A stretch of DNA of 64,000 nucleotides. Source: Halomonas sp. CH40. Lineage in GTDB: Bacteria > Pseudomonadota > Gammaproteobacteria > Pseudomonadales > Halomonadaceae. The translations under genes were made by a program, and so were the position numbers. This document shows positions 9,421-17,811 of the stretch, piece by piece. The notes below the pieces were generated by a model, which was given only the letters and a program-made list of their open reading frames with translations, made no database searches and was not told where the DNA came from. The stretch spans positions 3,596,001-3,660,000 of the forward strand of contig CP112982.1 in assembly GCA_041875495.1 (NCBI GenBank). The letters are read 5' to 3'. Numbering within the stretch: the stretch's first letter is position 1; every line of letters starts with the position of its first letter.

Positions 9421-9512
9421 GATGAACTGGTTTCCATGTCGAGCGGTGTAAAGCGCTATAGCTTAAAGCAAGCATGGCGCTGGCTCCAGCCAGCACAGCA
9501 GACACCTAGCGA

Positions 9513-9544
9513 CAAAAAACCCGAGCATGTTGCCATACTCGGGT
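9513..9544 (-). terminator. Rho-independent terminator of the nucleotidase gene
   Basis: A 7-bp stem ACCCGAG/CTCGGGT (9519-9525 and 9538-9544) is followed on the minus strand by TTTTTT. It lies 36 nt beyond the stop codon at 9580 and separates this gene from the glycosyltransferase operon. Confidence 0.85.
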
Positions 9545-9579
9545 CAGATTTTGATCACCCAAGGGTGTTAAAATCTATA

Positions 9580-11919
9580 TTACATCAGTGCCAGACTTTC
9601 CTCGGACTCAGTGAATCCAATCAGCACAGCGCCCTGGCTGTCGCCGCTTGCCAGCTGCTCTACCCAATAGGCCTTGCCCTCCACGTCGGCGCTACGCTCC
9701 AGCACATTGACATACATTAGGTCGATAAAGGCACTATCATCCAGGCCACCGTTAGTGGCCTGAAACTCTTCCGAACCAATAAAATATTCACCAATTTCGT
9801 TTAGGGTCAGCTCTTCCACTTTATCCAGCCAATAGTTAAGACCTTCACTATCGGCTATACGATCAAGCGCACCGTCATACAAGCGTAATAAAGGGTCAAC
9901 GCCTTCATTCAACACCTTGTCATCACGGACATCAAGGTTCTGAATACGGGTATCTTCACTGGCCGGTGTTTCTGTTTCGGAGTAAGCAACTTCACTGAAC
10001 ATAGCCGCCATATACTCGGCCAGCGCATCCTGCTCAGTACCTGCTTGGGCAAAGTTGAACTGCCCTTCTTTGAGATCGCTTTCTACCAGGTCAGTACGCT
10101 CAAGAATGGACGTTTCGTCCAGAGGGTAGCCATCGCCACCGTTGGCCAGGAAACCCAGGGTAACCACCTTGATGGCTTCATCAGCGTTACCTATCAACTC
10201 GCCTCCAGCCACGAGGATGTCCTGCGTCGCACCGGCATCATCAACAATAGCGGCACTCTGGATTCTTTCACCTGCAGGCTGATCCCAGTCAAAGCTGTAC
10301 TGAATCCCGCTGACCTGAGCAAACTGCCCTGGGGTTACATCCGGTGCCGATGCCGCAACCGCATGCTCCAGCAGCTCAACTAGCTTGGCGCGGGTTAGCG
10401 TCAGAATGGTCAGGTCATTATTGAAACGCAACGTTGATGCAGCATCCAACTGGGATACACCGCCTTCTGGCTTGCCGATGGCCTCATTACCTGCTGGCGC
10501 TTCAAAACGTGGCTCGCCATCGCTACCTTCTACCACCACCTGACCAACAGGCTCGCGGATACCGCCGCCATTTTTGAACGACACCATGACATCAGCATCT
10601 TGCTGACGGGCATACCAAAGGTTGGCATCGGCGGTCAGGTTACCCAGGTTGGTCTCTTCGGTGCGTACGGCTTCGCGTTCGCCCACCAGATACACATCGC
10701 TAAGGCCCAGGATATTGCCATCCTGCTCAGCGACGAATCCAGCGACAGAATCTACCAGGGTATCAGCGATAGCGCCCTTGGTACCTTCTGCAAAAGCGGC
10801 ATCCTTACTGCCCCACAGTGCTTCAACCTGATCATCCGTCGATGCGTAAACGCCAGAGGTGTCCTCGTCCAGGGAGTCCACAAGCAGACGACCATTTTCA
10901 TCAAACTCAACGACAAGCTGGCCCACGTAGCGCCAGCCCGCATCAGTGTTGATAATGGCTACATCATTACCAGCAGCGTCCTGGGTAATGATCGGATATG
11001 TATCGTATGGCTCGGGTGCGGCAGGGAACAGGCCACGCTCAGCGTCTTCAGCGTCTGCCAACAGAGTGTTAGAGCCACCGGCCATCACTATATCGACACC
11101 CTCCAATAGAGTTGCCAGCTCTTCTTCAAACTGGATCTGCTGAAGGTGAGACGCCAAGACAATTTTGTTGACACCCTGGTTTTCAAGATCATCAATAATC
11201 GGCTGAACCAGCTCCGCTAGCGCCTGCATATCGTTGCTGCCGCCGGCCAATACCTGGGTCTCGCCAGGGGATGAAATGCTTTCCAGAATCTGCGTGGTCA
11301 GGCCAATCACCCCCACTTTTTCATCGCCTACCTGCTGAATCATGGCAGGCGCAATCTTGGGCGGTGTTGCACCTGCCAACAATTCATCGGCGGTGGCCTG
11401 GAAGGCATCGGCTTCTAATACTTGATCAGTGGCCAACCCAGCCAGATTTTCATCCGCTGAGAAATCCAGGTTAGCAGAAAGATAAGGAAAGCTGGCCCCC
11501 AACCACTGGATTTCTTCCAGGGTCGGGTTTTCTCCCAGCATCGGCGCAAGCATATCGGCAATCAGCTCCGTGCCCTGGTCAAACTCATGATTACCAAAGG
11601 TGACCGCGTCAATACCTATCAGATCTGCCAGCAGGGTTTCAATCCGCCCGGATTCAGCACTGATACCGGAAAGCGAGCCTTCCGGCAGGTCATAAATCAG
11701 TTCAGCCGCCTGCTGCAGCGCGGGTTGAATACTGTCATCTCCCGCCGCGGCAAGGTAAGGCCCCGGCAGGATCAGATCCCCGGAACTCACAAACAGCGTA
11801 TTGGCATACTGATCTTCAAGATAGTCGACAATTGACACGAAATTCGGCGCATTCAGAAGATCGCCACCGCCGCCTTCCATATCCGCCGCATGCAATAACT
11901 GAAGTTTGAAATTACTCAT
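9580..11919 (-). CDS. Secreted 5'-nucleotidase/metallophosphoesterase with C-terminal DUF4214 modules
   Basis: 779 residues. The N-terminal metallophosphoesterase domain shows the first metal motif around HAADMEG (10-16), SSGD (45-48) and GNHEF (109-113). The nucleotidase C-terminal domain contains FKNGGGIREP near 446. The last ~115 residues hold two DUF4214-like modules (DGALDRIADSEGLNYWLDK and YVNVLERSADVEGKAYW). There is no N-terminal signal peptide and the protein is acidic and Cys-free, so export by the neighbouring type I system is likely. I infer release of phosphate and nucleoside from extracellular nucleotides while held at the surface. In the first motif Glu replaces the usual His (D-M-E instead of D-x-H), as I recall in marine relatives. 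A monocistronic unit with its own terminator. Confidence 0.85.
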   Translation of the reverse strand: MSNFKLQLLHAADMEGGGGDLLNAPNFVSIVDYLEDQYANTLFVSSGDLILPGPYLAAAGDDSIQPALQQAAELIYDLPEGSLSGISAESGRIETLLADLIGIDAVTFGNHEFDQGTELIADMLAPMLGENPTLEEIQWLGASFPYLSANLDFSADENLAGLATDQVLEADAFQATADELLAGATPPKIAPAMIQQVGDEKVGVIGLTTQILESISSPGETQVLAGGSNDMQALAELVQPIIDDLENQGVNKIVLASHLQQIQFEEELATLLEGVDIVMAGGSNTLLADAEDAERGLFPAAPEPYDTYPIITQDAAGNDVAIINTDAGWRYVGQLVVEFDENGRLLVDSLDEDTSGVYASTDDQVEALWGSKDAAFAEGTKGAIADTLVDSVAGFVAEQDGNILGLSDVYLVGEREAVRTEETNLGNLTADANLWYARQQDADVMVSFKNGGGIREPVGQVVVEGSDGEPRFEAPAGNEAIGKPEGGVSQLDAASTLRFNNDLTILTLTRAKLVELLEHAVAASAPDVTPGQFAQVSGIQYSFDWDQPAGERIQSAAIVDDAGATQDILVAGGELIGNADEAIKVVTLGFLANGGDGYPLDETSILERTDLVESDLKEGQFNFAQAGTEQDALAEYMAAMFSEVAYSETETPASEDTRIQNLDVRDDKVLNEGVDPLLRLYDGALDRIADSEGLNYWLDKVEELTLNEIGEYFIGSEEFQATNGGLDDSAFIDLMYVNVLERSADVEGKAYWVEQLASGDSQGAVLIGFTESEESLALM

Positions 11920-12131
11920 CGAAAATTACCTGATTTGATGGAATCGGTTCCTTAGGGAAATCCGAGGATAGCCAACAAAGCGTGACAAAGCGGTGACATT
12001 CAAAAGACAACCTGAAGAAGGCAGGGATAACTCCTCAACATCCACAAGATCGCGTATGATTCAGTTAATTAACGTCAAATAACAACGAAAACGTAAATAA
12101 AAGATACCGACAACCAGCTTTAGAGGGCAGC

Positions 12132-13565
12132 ATGATCATACCGGTAATCCTATCCGGTGGTTCGGGTTCACGCTTGTGGCCTGTATCACGTGAAGAATAT
12201 CCCAAGCAGTTTCTTAATCTGCACCGGGACGATCAAAGCCTGCTTCAAGAGGCCGCTTTACGGGTCAGGCTGCTCGACAATGCCCAGCCACCTTTAGTGG
12301 TCTGTAATGAAACCCACCGTTTTCTGGTCGCCGAGCAGCTGCACCAGATCGGTATTGATAACGCCCAGATTATTCTTGAACCCTGTGCCCGCAACACCGC
12401 GCCGGCGATTGCGCTGGCAGCCGCGGCCGCATTGCTGGCCGATACTGAGGCAGAAATACTGGTCATGCCAGCGGACCATGTCATCAAGGATGAAGACGCT
12501 TTTATTCAGGCAGTTGAAAAGGGCCGTTCCCTGGCAGCACAGGGGCAACTGGTGACCTTTGGTATTACCCCACAGCGGGCTCACACCGGCTACGGTTACA
12601 TCCAGCGCGGTGATGCCAAAGGCCAAGGGTTTGAGGTCGCCGCCTTTGTTGAGAAGCCCAACGCCACTCGAGCGGCCGAGTACCTGGCCAGCGGGAAATA
12701 TCTGTGGAACAGCGGTATCTTCTTATTCAAGGCCCGTGATTATCTGAACGCCCTGCGCCAGCATGCGCCTGAGATGCTTGACGCGACGGAACGTGCCTTT
12801 GCCTCGCGCAGCGAAGATATGGATTTTACCCGCGTCGATAAAACGGCCTTTGCCACCAGCCCAAGTGATTCCATCGATTACGCCATCATGGAAAAAGTAC
12901 GCAATGTGGTTGTAGTTCCCATGAACCCGGGATGGAGCGATATCGGAGCCTGGGATGCTCTGCATGAGCTGAAGGCAACGTCTGATGACCAAAACACCAC
13001 CCATGGCGATGTGATGTTGCACAACACCCATGGCAGCCTGATTCATAGCGAATCACGCCTGGTCACCGCCGTCGGCGTTGAAAACCTGATTATTGTTGAG
13101 ACTGCAGATGCGGTACTGGTGGCTGATCGACATCAGGCGCAGGACACCAAGAAGATTGTCGAGGCCCTGAAAGCAGCCGGACGCACGGAATCGAAGAATC
13201 ATCAGCAGGTATATCGCCCCTGGGGCTACTACCGCACCCTGGCGCTGACTGATAGCTTTCAGGTCAAGGAAATTGTCGTCAAGCCAGGCGCCAAGCTGTC
13301 TCTGCAGATGCATCATCACCGCGCTGAACATTGGGTGGTGGTAGAAGGTACCGCCCAGGTGATCCAGGGCAAGGGCCATGGCGACATCGAGTCGCTGCGC
13401 AGTTTCCTGCTTTCAGAGGATGAATCGACTTATATTCCCCTCGGCACGGTGCATCGGCTGGAAAATCCCGGCGTTATCCCCCTCAAACTGATCGAGGTGC
13501 AGACAGGGTCATACCTGGGTGAAGACGATATTGTGCGTTACAGCGACGATTATGGCCGCGAATAA
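12132..13565 (+). CDS. manC: Mannose-1-phosphate guanylyltransferase / mannose-6-phosphate isomerase
   Basis: 477 residues, the usual size of the bifunctional ManC/AlgA type. The N-terminal nucleotidyltransferase carries the pyrophosphorylase signature GGSGSRLWPVSREEYPKQF (about 9-27). The C-terminal cupin isomerase domain carries MHHHRAEHWVVVEGTA (about 396-411), whose histidines bind metal. It makes GDP-mannose from mannose-1-phosphate and interconverts mannose-6-phosphate and fructose-6-phosphate, feeding the GT4 enzymes of the locus. AGAGGG lies just upstream of ATG 12132. It is divergent from the nucleotidase across a 212-nt AT-rich gap and convergent with the WcaJ-type gene, only 8 nt away. 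Confidence 0.95.
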   Translation: MIIPVILSGGSGSRLWPVSREEYPKQFLNLHRDDQSLLQEAALRVRLLDNAQPPLVVCNETHRFLVAEQLHQIGIDNAQIILEPCARNTAPAIALAAAAALLADTEAEILVMPADHVIKDEDAFIQAVEKGRSLAAQGQLVTFGITPQRAHTGYGYIQRGDAKGQGFEVAAFVEKPNATRAAEYLASGKYLWNSGIFLFKARDYLNALRQHAPEMLDATERAFASRSEDMDFTRVDKTAFATSPSDSIDYAIMEKVRNVVVVPMNPGWSDIGAWDALHELKATSDDQNTTHGDVMLHNTHGSLIHSESRLVTAVGVENLIIVETADAVLVADRHQAQDTKKIVEALKAAGRTESKNHQQVYRPWGYYRTLALTDSFQVKEIVVKPGAKLSLQMHHHRAEHWVVVEGTAQVIQGKGHGDIESLRSFLLSEDESTYIPLGTVHRLENPGVIPLKLIEVQTGSYLGEDDIVRYSDDYGRE

Positions 13566-13573
13566 GCGCTGCT

Positions 13574-14953
13574 TCAGGGCTGGTAATTAACAAAACCTCG
13601 AGTCAGCGTCATGGCCAGAATCTTGAGGTCAAAACTGAGCGACCAGTTCTCGATATAATACAAATCGTACTCAACACGTTTCTGCATCAGGGCTACATCG
13701 TCAGCAATCCCACGTAGCCCGTTCACTTGCGCCCACCCGGTCATGCCCGGCTTGACCCGGTGGCGCTGCATGTAGATATCAATATGATCTTTATAGTGAT
13801 CATTATGATCCATGGCATGGGGGCGCGGCCCTACCAGAGACATACGCCCCTGCAATACGTTATAAAGCTGCGGTAATTCATCCAGGCTGGTGCGGCGCAA
13901 AAAGGCTCCCAGGGGCGTCACTCGCGGATCATTATAAGTGGCTTGTTGGGTATGCCTACTCTTATGCAGGGTCATGGTACGAAATTTGTAGATCTTGAAA
14001 CGTTTGCCATCCAGGCCGTGGCGTTTCTGTTTGAACAGTACAGGCCCCCCCATCTTCCAGCGCACCGCCAAGGCAATCACCAGCATGACCGGCGTAAAAA
14101 AAACAAATAACACGAGGCCAAGCACACGGTCTTCCAGTACCTTAAGTACACGCGTTGGCCCGGTGAGCGGTGTATAGTTGAGTTCCAGCGAATAAAGCCC
14201 GGCCAACTGGGTAATACGGTGATTGAGCAGGCGAATATCCGGCTGCTCAGGGAAATAACGCACCGTGACCGGCACACCTGCCAGCAGTGCCATCAACTGG
14301 CGCACGCGTACGCCGTCTGCCAATGGATAACCCAGCCAGACCTCGTCAAAATCACGCTGAAAAATGCTCGCCTGAGCCAGCTGGCGAATTTCAACAAGAA
14401 AAGTTTTTTTTGAGCTGTCACTGTCTATATAGCGCTTGGCAACAATATACCCCGCGTGGGGCGTGTCGATCACCTGGCGCTCAAGTAATGACAGGTTGTC
14501 TGCATGGCCGATCAGCAAGACCCGTTTCTGATTGCGCCCGGCGGCACGCATATGGCGCAGGTAAAGATAAAGGCTGACACGCGTGACCATACCTATCAGT
14601 AACACCGCCAGGGCGGCAGTGCCCATCCATATTCTGGAGTAAAGATGTACGCTTTGCAGTGCAGTCAGCAGCAGGCTTAACAGGGTAATGGTAATCGCCC
14701 AGGTCAGAGTATAGACACCCAGCATGGTATAAAGACTGCGCCCTCGCCAGGGCTGATAGAGGCTTAATAACTCGCCAACCGCCGGGAACAGCAGACTGCC
14801 AATCAGAACAAGGAACAGGTAATCACTGCTGCCATCCGCCTGGGGCATTAACCACATGACAACACAGGCAGTAACCAACACAACGGTAGCATCCATGATA
14901 TGCATGGCACGGCGTAGCCAATCACTATGTTGTGAATTTTTAGCAGCCACCAT
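13574..14953 (-). CDS. Polyprenyl glycosylphosphotransferase (WcaJ-type initiating enzyme)
   Basis: 459 residues. There are five hydrophobic segments in the first ~300 residues, with a soluble nucleotide-binding-like insert (about 140-245), and the C-terminal catalytic bacterial sugar transferase domain from about 270. Diagnostic elements are KRHGLDGKRFKIYKFRTM, SLDELPQLYNVLQGRMSLVG and PRPHAMDHNDHY. It transfers a sugar-1-phosphate, usually glucose, onto undecaprenyl phosphate to start a surface glycan. It begins 6 nt after the stop of the TolC-like gene, so it is the last gene of the type I secretion operon, an unusual pairing that ties the exported protein to a glycan. Confidence 0.92.
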   Translation of the reverse strand: MVAAKNSQHSDWLRRAMHIMDATVVLVTACVVMWLMPQADGSSDYLFLVLIGSLLFPAVGELLSLYQPWRGRSLYTMLGVYTLTWAITITLLSLLLTALQSVHLYSRIWMGTAALAVLLIGMVTRVSLYLYLRHMRAAGRNQKRVLLIGHADNLSLLERQVIDTPHAGYIVAKRYIDSDSSKKTFLVEIRQLAQASIFQRDFDEVWLGYPLADGVRVRQLMALLAGVPVTVRYFPEQPDIRLLNHRITQLAGLYSLELNYTPLTGPTRVLKVLEDRVLGLVLFVFFTPVMLVIALAVRWKMGGPVLFKQKRHGLDGKRFKIYKFRTMTLHKSRHTQQATYNDPRVTPLGAFLRRTSLDELPQLYNVLQGRMSLVGPRPHAMDHNDHYKDHIDIYMQRHRVKPGMTGWAQVNGLRGIADDVALMQKRVEYDLYYIENWSLSFDLKILAMTLTRGFVNYQP

Positions 14954-14959
14954 GGCAGT

Positions 14960-16438
14960 TTATTCCGTGGTTGGATGCACGTCGTCAGTAGTGATATTGG
15001 CCGTCATGGAAATCAGCAGGTCCATGCCTTCAACCAGATCTTCGCCATCAAGCTCACCGGTTGCCGAATAAAGCTTCAAACGGTCAAGGGCATAGTTGCC
15101 CAGGGTGTCGACAAACTTGATACGTTGATCGAAAAGGCTGGCGCGGGCATCAAGCACATCAACCAGATCTCTCAAGCCGAGCTGTTCACCACGCTCGGCC
15201 GCATTAAGAAAAAGCTCACTGGACTCAATTGCTTGTTGCAACGCTTCCAGGCGACGTACGCCACCATTCAGTGCCCGTAAGCGAGTACGTACTTCCTGAG
15301 TAGCCAGATTATGCTCATGCTCGACAGCTGCTCTACCAGCCTCGATACGCTTCTCACCCTGACGTACGCGGGCGCTGGTATAGCCGCCGCTAAATAACGG
15401 CACACTGACTTCCACATTAGCGGTGTAGTCTTCACTGGTACGCAACTCGTCATCGCTTTCGCGATCACTGTAGCTCAGGCTGAGATTGACTTCTGGGTAG
15501 TGTCCGGCACGTCGCGTATTGGTATCTGCCTCACTGACTTTCTGTTCTCTGGTCGCCAGCTGTACCGAAAGGTTCTGGTGTATCTTTTCCACCCAATCGT
15601 TTTCAGTACCCCAGTCGCGCACCAGAGACACAACTGTCAGGTCGCCGACTGCCAATCCGCGCATTGCCGGGCGTATGCCGGTCAGGCGCTGCAACTCACT
15701 CAGGGCATTATCCAATTCATTTTCTGCCTGTACGGCGTCGGCAATCGCCTGATCAAGCCGCGATTGGGCTTCAAGCAGGTCCACACGATTGCCAATGCCC
15801 AGATCAAAGGCGCGACTGGCCTGACGTAGCTGTAATTCCAACGAAGCCTGCTGCGACTCCAACAAACCCAACCGCTGGGAAGAAAGATACGCCTGCACAT
15901 AAGCTTCGCTTACGCTCAGAGCCAGATCGCGTTCCACGACAGCAAGCTGCAGTTCGGCAGCACTGATCTGAGCATCGGCAACGTCCAGACCACGCCAGCG
16001 TTCAAGGCTGAATAGCGGCTGCTGCAACTGTAGACGCCAGTAGTGCTCATCAAATTCACCCGGGCGTGTGGCTGGCTGATCCAGGCCAAACCCATCAGGG
16101 TCTGTCTGCACGTTGGTGGAATCCTGCCATAAATAGCCGCCACTGGCGCTGATTTGCGGCAACAGCTGAGAGCGCGCCATCGGGCGCTCTTCCCGGGTGG
16201 CTTCCAACTCATAGCGCTGACGCGACAATTCAGCATCGTTATCGCGCGCGCGAGAAAATAGTGCCAATAACGATGGCAAGCCGCGCTGCTCTGCCAATGG
16301 GGTTTCATCCAGTGCTGATAGTTCATCAAGCGCCTTGTCACTGGCAGGGAATGATCCCGCATCCTGAGCGTGAAGCGGCGAAGTCATTGCCACAGCGAAC
16401 GCCAAAGGCGTTAGCGTCATCCATAAACGCTTCATCAA
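14960..16438 (-). CDS. TolC-family outer-membrane channel of the type I secretion system
   Basis: 492 residues with a cleavable signal peptide (MMKRLWMTLTPLAFAVAM then SPLHAQ, residues 1-25). Two outer-membrane-efflux-protein repeats follow, each with long helical stretches, for example LSVSEAYVQAYLSSQRLGLL near 175-195 and a matching repeat near 370-450. It forms the trimeric exit duct that docks onto the HlyD-like adaptor. The ATG overlaps the adaptor stop as ATGA, so the two are co-translated. The acidic C-terminus (last ~25 residues) is typical of halophile proteins. Closest functional class: PrtF/RsaF/AprF. Confidence 0.92.
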   Translation of the reverse strand: MMKRLWMTLTPLAFAVAMTSPLHAQDAGSFPASDKALDELSALDETPLAEQRGLPSLLALFSRARDNDAELSRQRYELEATREERPMARSQLLPQISASGGYLWQDSTNVQTDPDGFGLDQPATRPGEFDEHYWRLQLQQPLFSLERWRGLDVADAQISAAELQLAVVERDLALSVSEAYVQAYLSSQRLGLLESQQASLELQLRQASRAFDLGIGNRVDLLEAQSRLDQAIADAVQAENELDNALSELQRLTGIRPAMRGLAVGDLTVVSLVRDWGTENDWVEKIHQNLSVQLATREQKVSEADTNTRRAGHYPEVNLSLSYSDRESDDELRTSEDYTANVEVSVPLFSGGYTSARVRQGEKRIEAGRAAVEHEHNLATQEVRTRLRALNGGVRRLEALQQAIESSELFLNAAERGEQLGLRDLVDVLDARASLFDQRIKFVDTLGNYALDRLKLYSATGELDGEDLVEGMDLLISMTANITTDDVHPTTE

Positions 16439-17811
16439 TCCTCCCGGATGGCGCGAGCCAGCATGTCGGTAATGGGCTTGGCAATATAGCTTGCGAAGGT
16501 ACGTTCACCCGTACGAATCATGACTTCTGCCGGCATGCCAGACAGCAGTTGCATCTGCTCAGTCATGCTTTCACGTCCATCATCCGTCACCCGTACTCGG
16601 GCTCGATAATACTGCTGGCCGGTGGCTTCATCCTCGAAGGAATCCGCGCTGACATGAATCACCTCGCCATCGACGGAGTCCGTCAGGCGCTGATTGAAGG
16701 CGCTAAAACGGATTTCAGCAAACTGCCCAATATAGATATTATCGATATCCCGGGTTGGCACGCGGGCTTCTACGACAAAACCATCGTTGGAAGGCACAAT
16801 ATCCATGATCACATCGCCACTGCGAATCACCGCACCTTCGGTATGAATCTGGCGGCCCACTACAGTACCGGATACCGGTGCAATCACGCGTGTGCGTGCC
16901 ACCTGATCCTGCAGCGAGATCATCTGTTCCTGAGCTTCAGCGATCTGTGTCTGAGCCTGACGCAGCTGCTCGCCTATTTCTTTATTGAATTCCTGCTGCT
17001 GCACTTCACGTTCCAGACGGTTTTCACTGATTTGGGAACGCAGCTGGGCAATATTCGAGCGATACTCGGAGTTGTTACCTTCATATTCCAGGATCTGGCG
17101 CTCAAGCTCACGGATGCGCTGATTATCGCCCAGCCCTTCACGGAACAGCGAACGGAAATCTTCTGCTTCAGAACGCAAGGAGGCAACCCGTTGCGTATTA
17201 ACGCGAATACGTTCTTCCAGCCCTGAGATCTGCTCCCGCATCTGCACGATCTGTTCGTCCAAGGCTTCCAGCGTACTCTCAAGCGATTGGCGCCGGGCCA
17301 CAAAGAGGCTCTGCTGAACGGCCAGGATCTGCTGTACACGAGGGTCATCAATATCCTGTAGGTCTTCTGGCACCGCCATGGTGTCAGCATTTTCCTGCTC
17401 AGCCAGCAGCCGCGCTTCCATGGCACGATTGATCAGGTACTGAGAACGGGCAATTTCCAACTGGGAGCCAACCTGGGTATCGCTTAACACCACCAAGGTA
17501 TCGCCCGCTTCAACGCGGTCACCATCCTCGACAAGAATCTTATCAACAATCCCCCCTTCCAGATGCTGCACTGTACGCTTGAAGGACTCAATCGAGACAT
17601 TGCCGGGCGCTACAACCGCAACAGCCAATGAGGCTGTAAAAGCCCACAGACCAAAGCCACCGAAAGCGATCAACAAGATAGCAAAACCTAAGCGCCGATA
17701 ACCTTTGTCGCTGGTGGGTAGCACCTCACTGGCTTCACCTTCAAAGGTCGCCGGGCCTTTTGGTGTAACATCAATTTCGGACGTCGCCGGGACGTTACGC
17801 TGATGACTCAT
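16435..17811 (-). CDS. HlyD-family periplasmic adaptor of the type I secretion system
   Basis: 458 residues. One inner-membrane helix lies at about 39-62 (LLIAFGGFGLWAFTASLAVA). Next comes a lipoyl-like half (VVAPGNVSIESFKRTVQHLE), a long coiled-coil hairpin (about 130-290), the returning lipoyl half (APVSGTVVGRQIHTEGAVI, near 310) and a beta-barrel C-terminal domain. This is the PrtE/RsaE/AprE type bridging the ABC exporter and the TolC duct. The start codon directly follows the ABC gene stop with no gap, and the stop overlaps the TolC start, so the three genes form one translationally linked operon. Confidence 0.93.
   Translation of the reverse strand: MSHQRNVPATSEIDVTPKGPATFEGEASEVLPTSDKGYRRLGFAILLIAFGGFGLWAFTASLAVAVVAPGNVSIESFKRTVQHLEGGIVDKILVEDGDRVEAGDTLVVLSDTQVGSQLEIARSQYLINRAMEARLLAEQENADTMAVPEDLQDIDDPRVQQILAVQQSLFVARRQSLESTLEALDEQIVQMREQISGLEERIRVNTQRVASLRSEAEDFRSLFREGLGDNQRIRELERQILEYEGNNSEYRSNIAQLRSQISENRLEREVQQQEFNKEIGEQLRQAQTQIAEAQEQMISLQDQVARTRVIAPVSGTVVGRQIHTEGAVIRSGDVIMDIVPSNDGFVVEARVPTRDIDNIYIGQFAEIRFSAFNQRLTDSVDGEVIHVSADSFEDEATGQQYYRARVRVTDDGRESMTEQMQLLSGMPAEVMIRTGERTFASYIAKPITDMLARAIRED

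Noticed and set aside
12182..12197. A parS-like sequence TGTATCACGTGAAGAA in manC
   Set aside because: Only 13 of 16 positions match the usual parS, it lies 42 kb from the predicted origin, and it encodes conserved manC residues (near VSREEY). ParB ChIP could revisit it.
16261..17226. A 321-codon plus-strand open frame across the TolC-like and HlyD-like genes
   Set aside because: It is antisense to two well-recognised genes with ATGA coupling, has no family features and no ribosome site; it is a by-product of codon bias.
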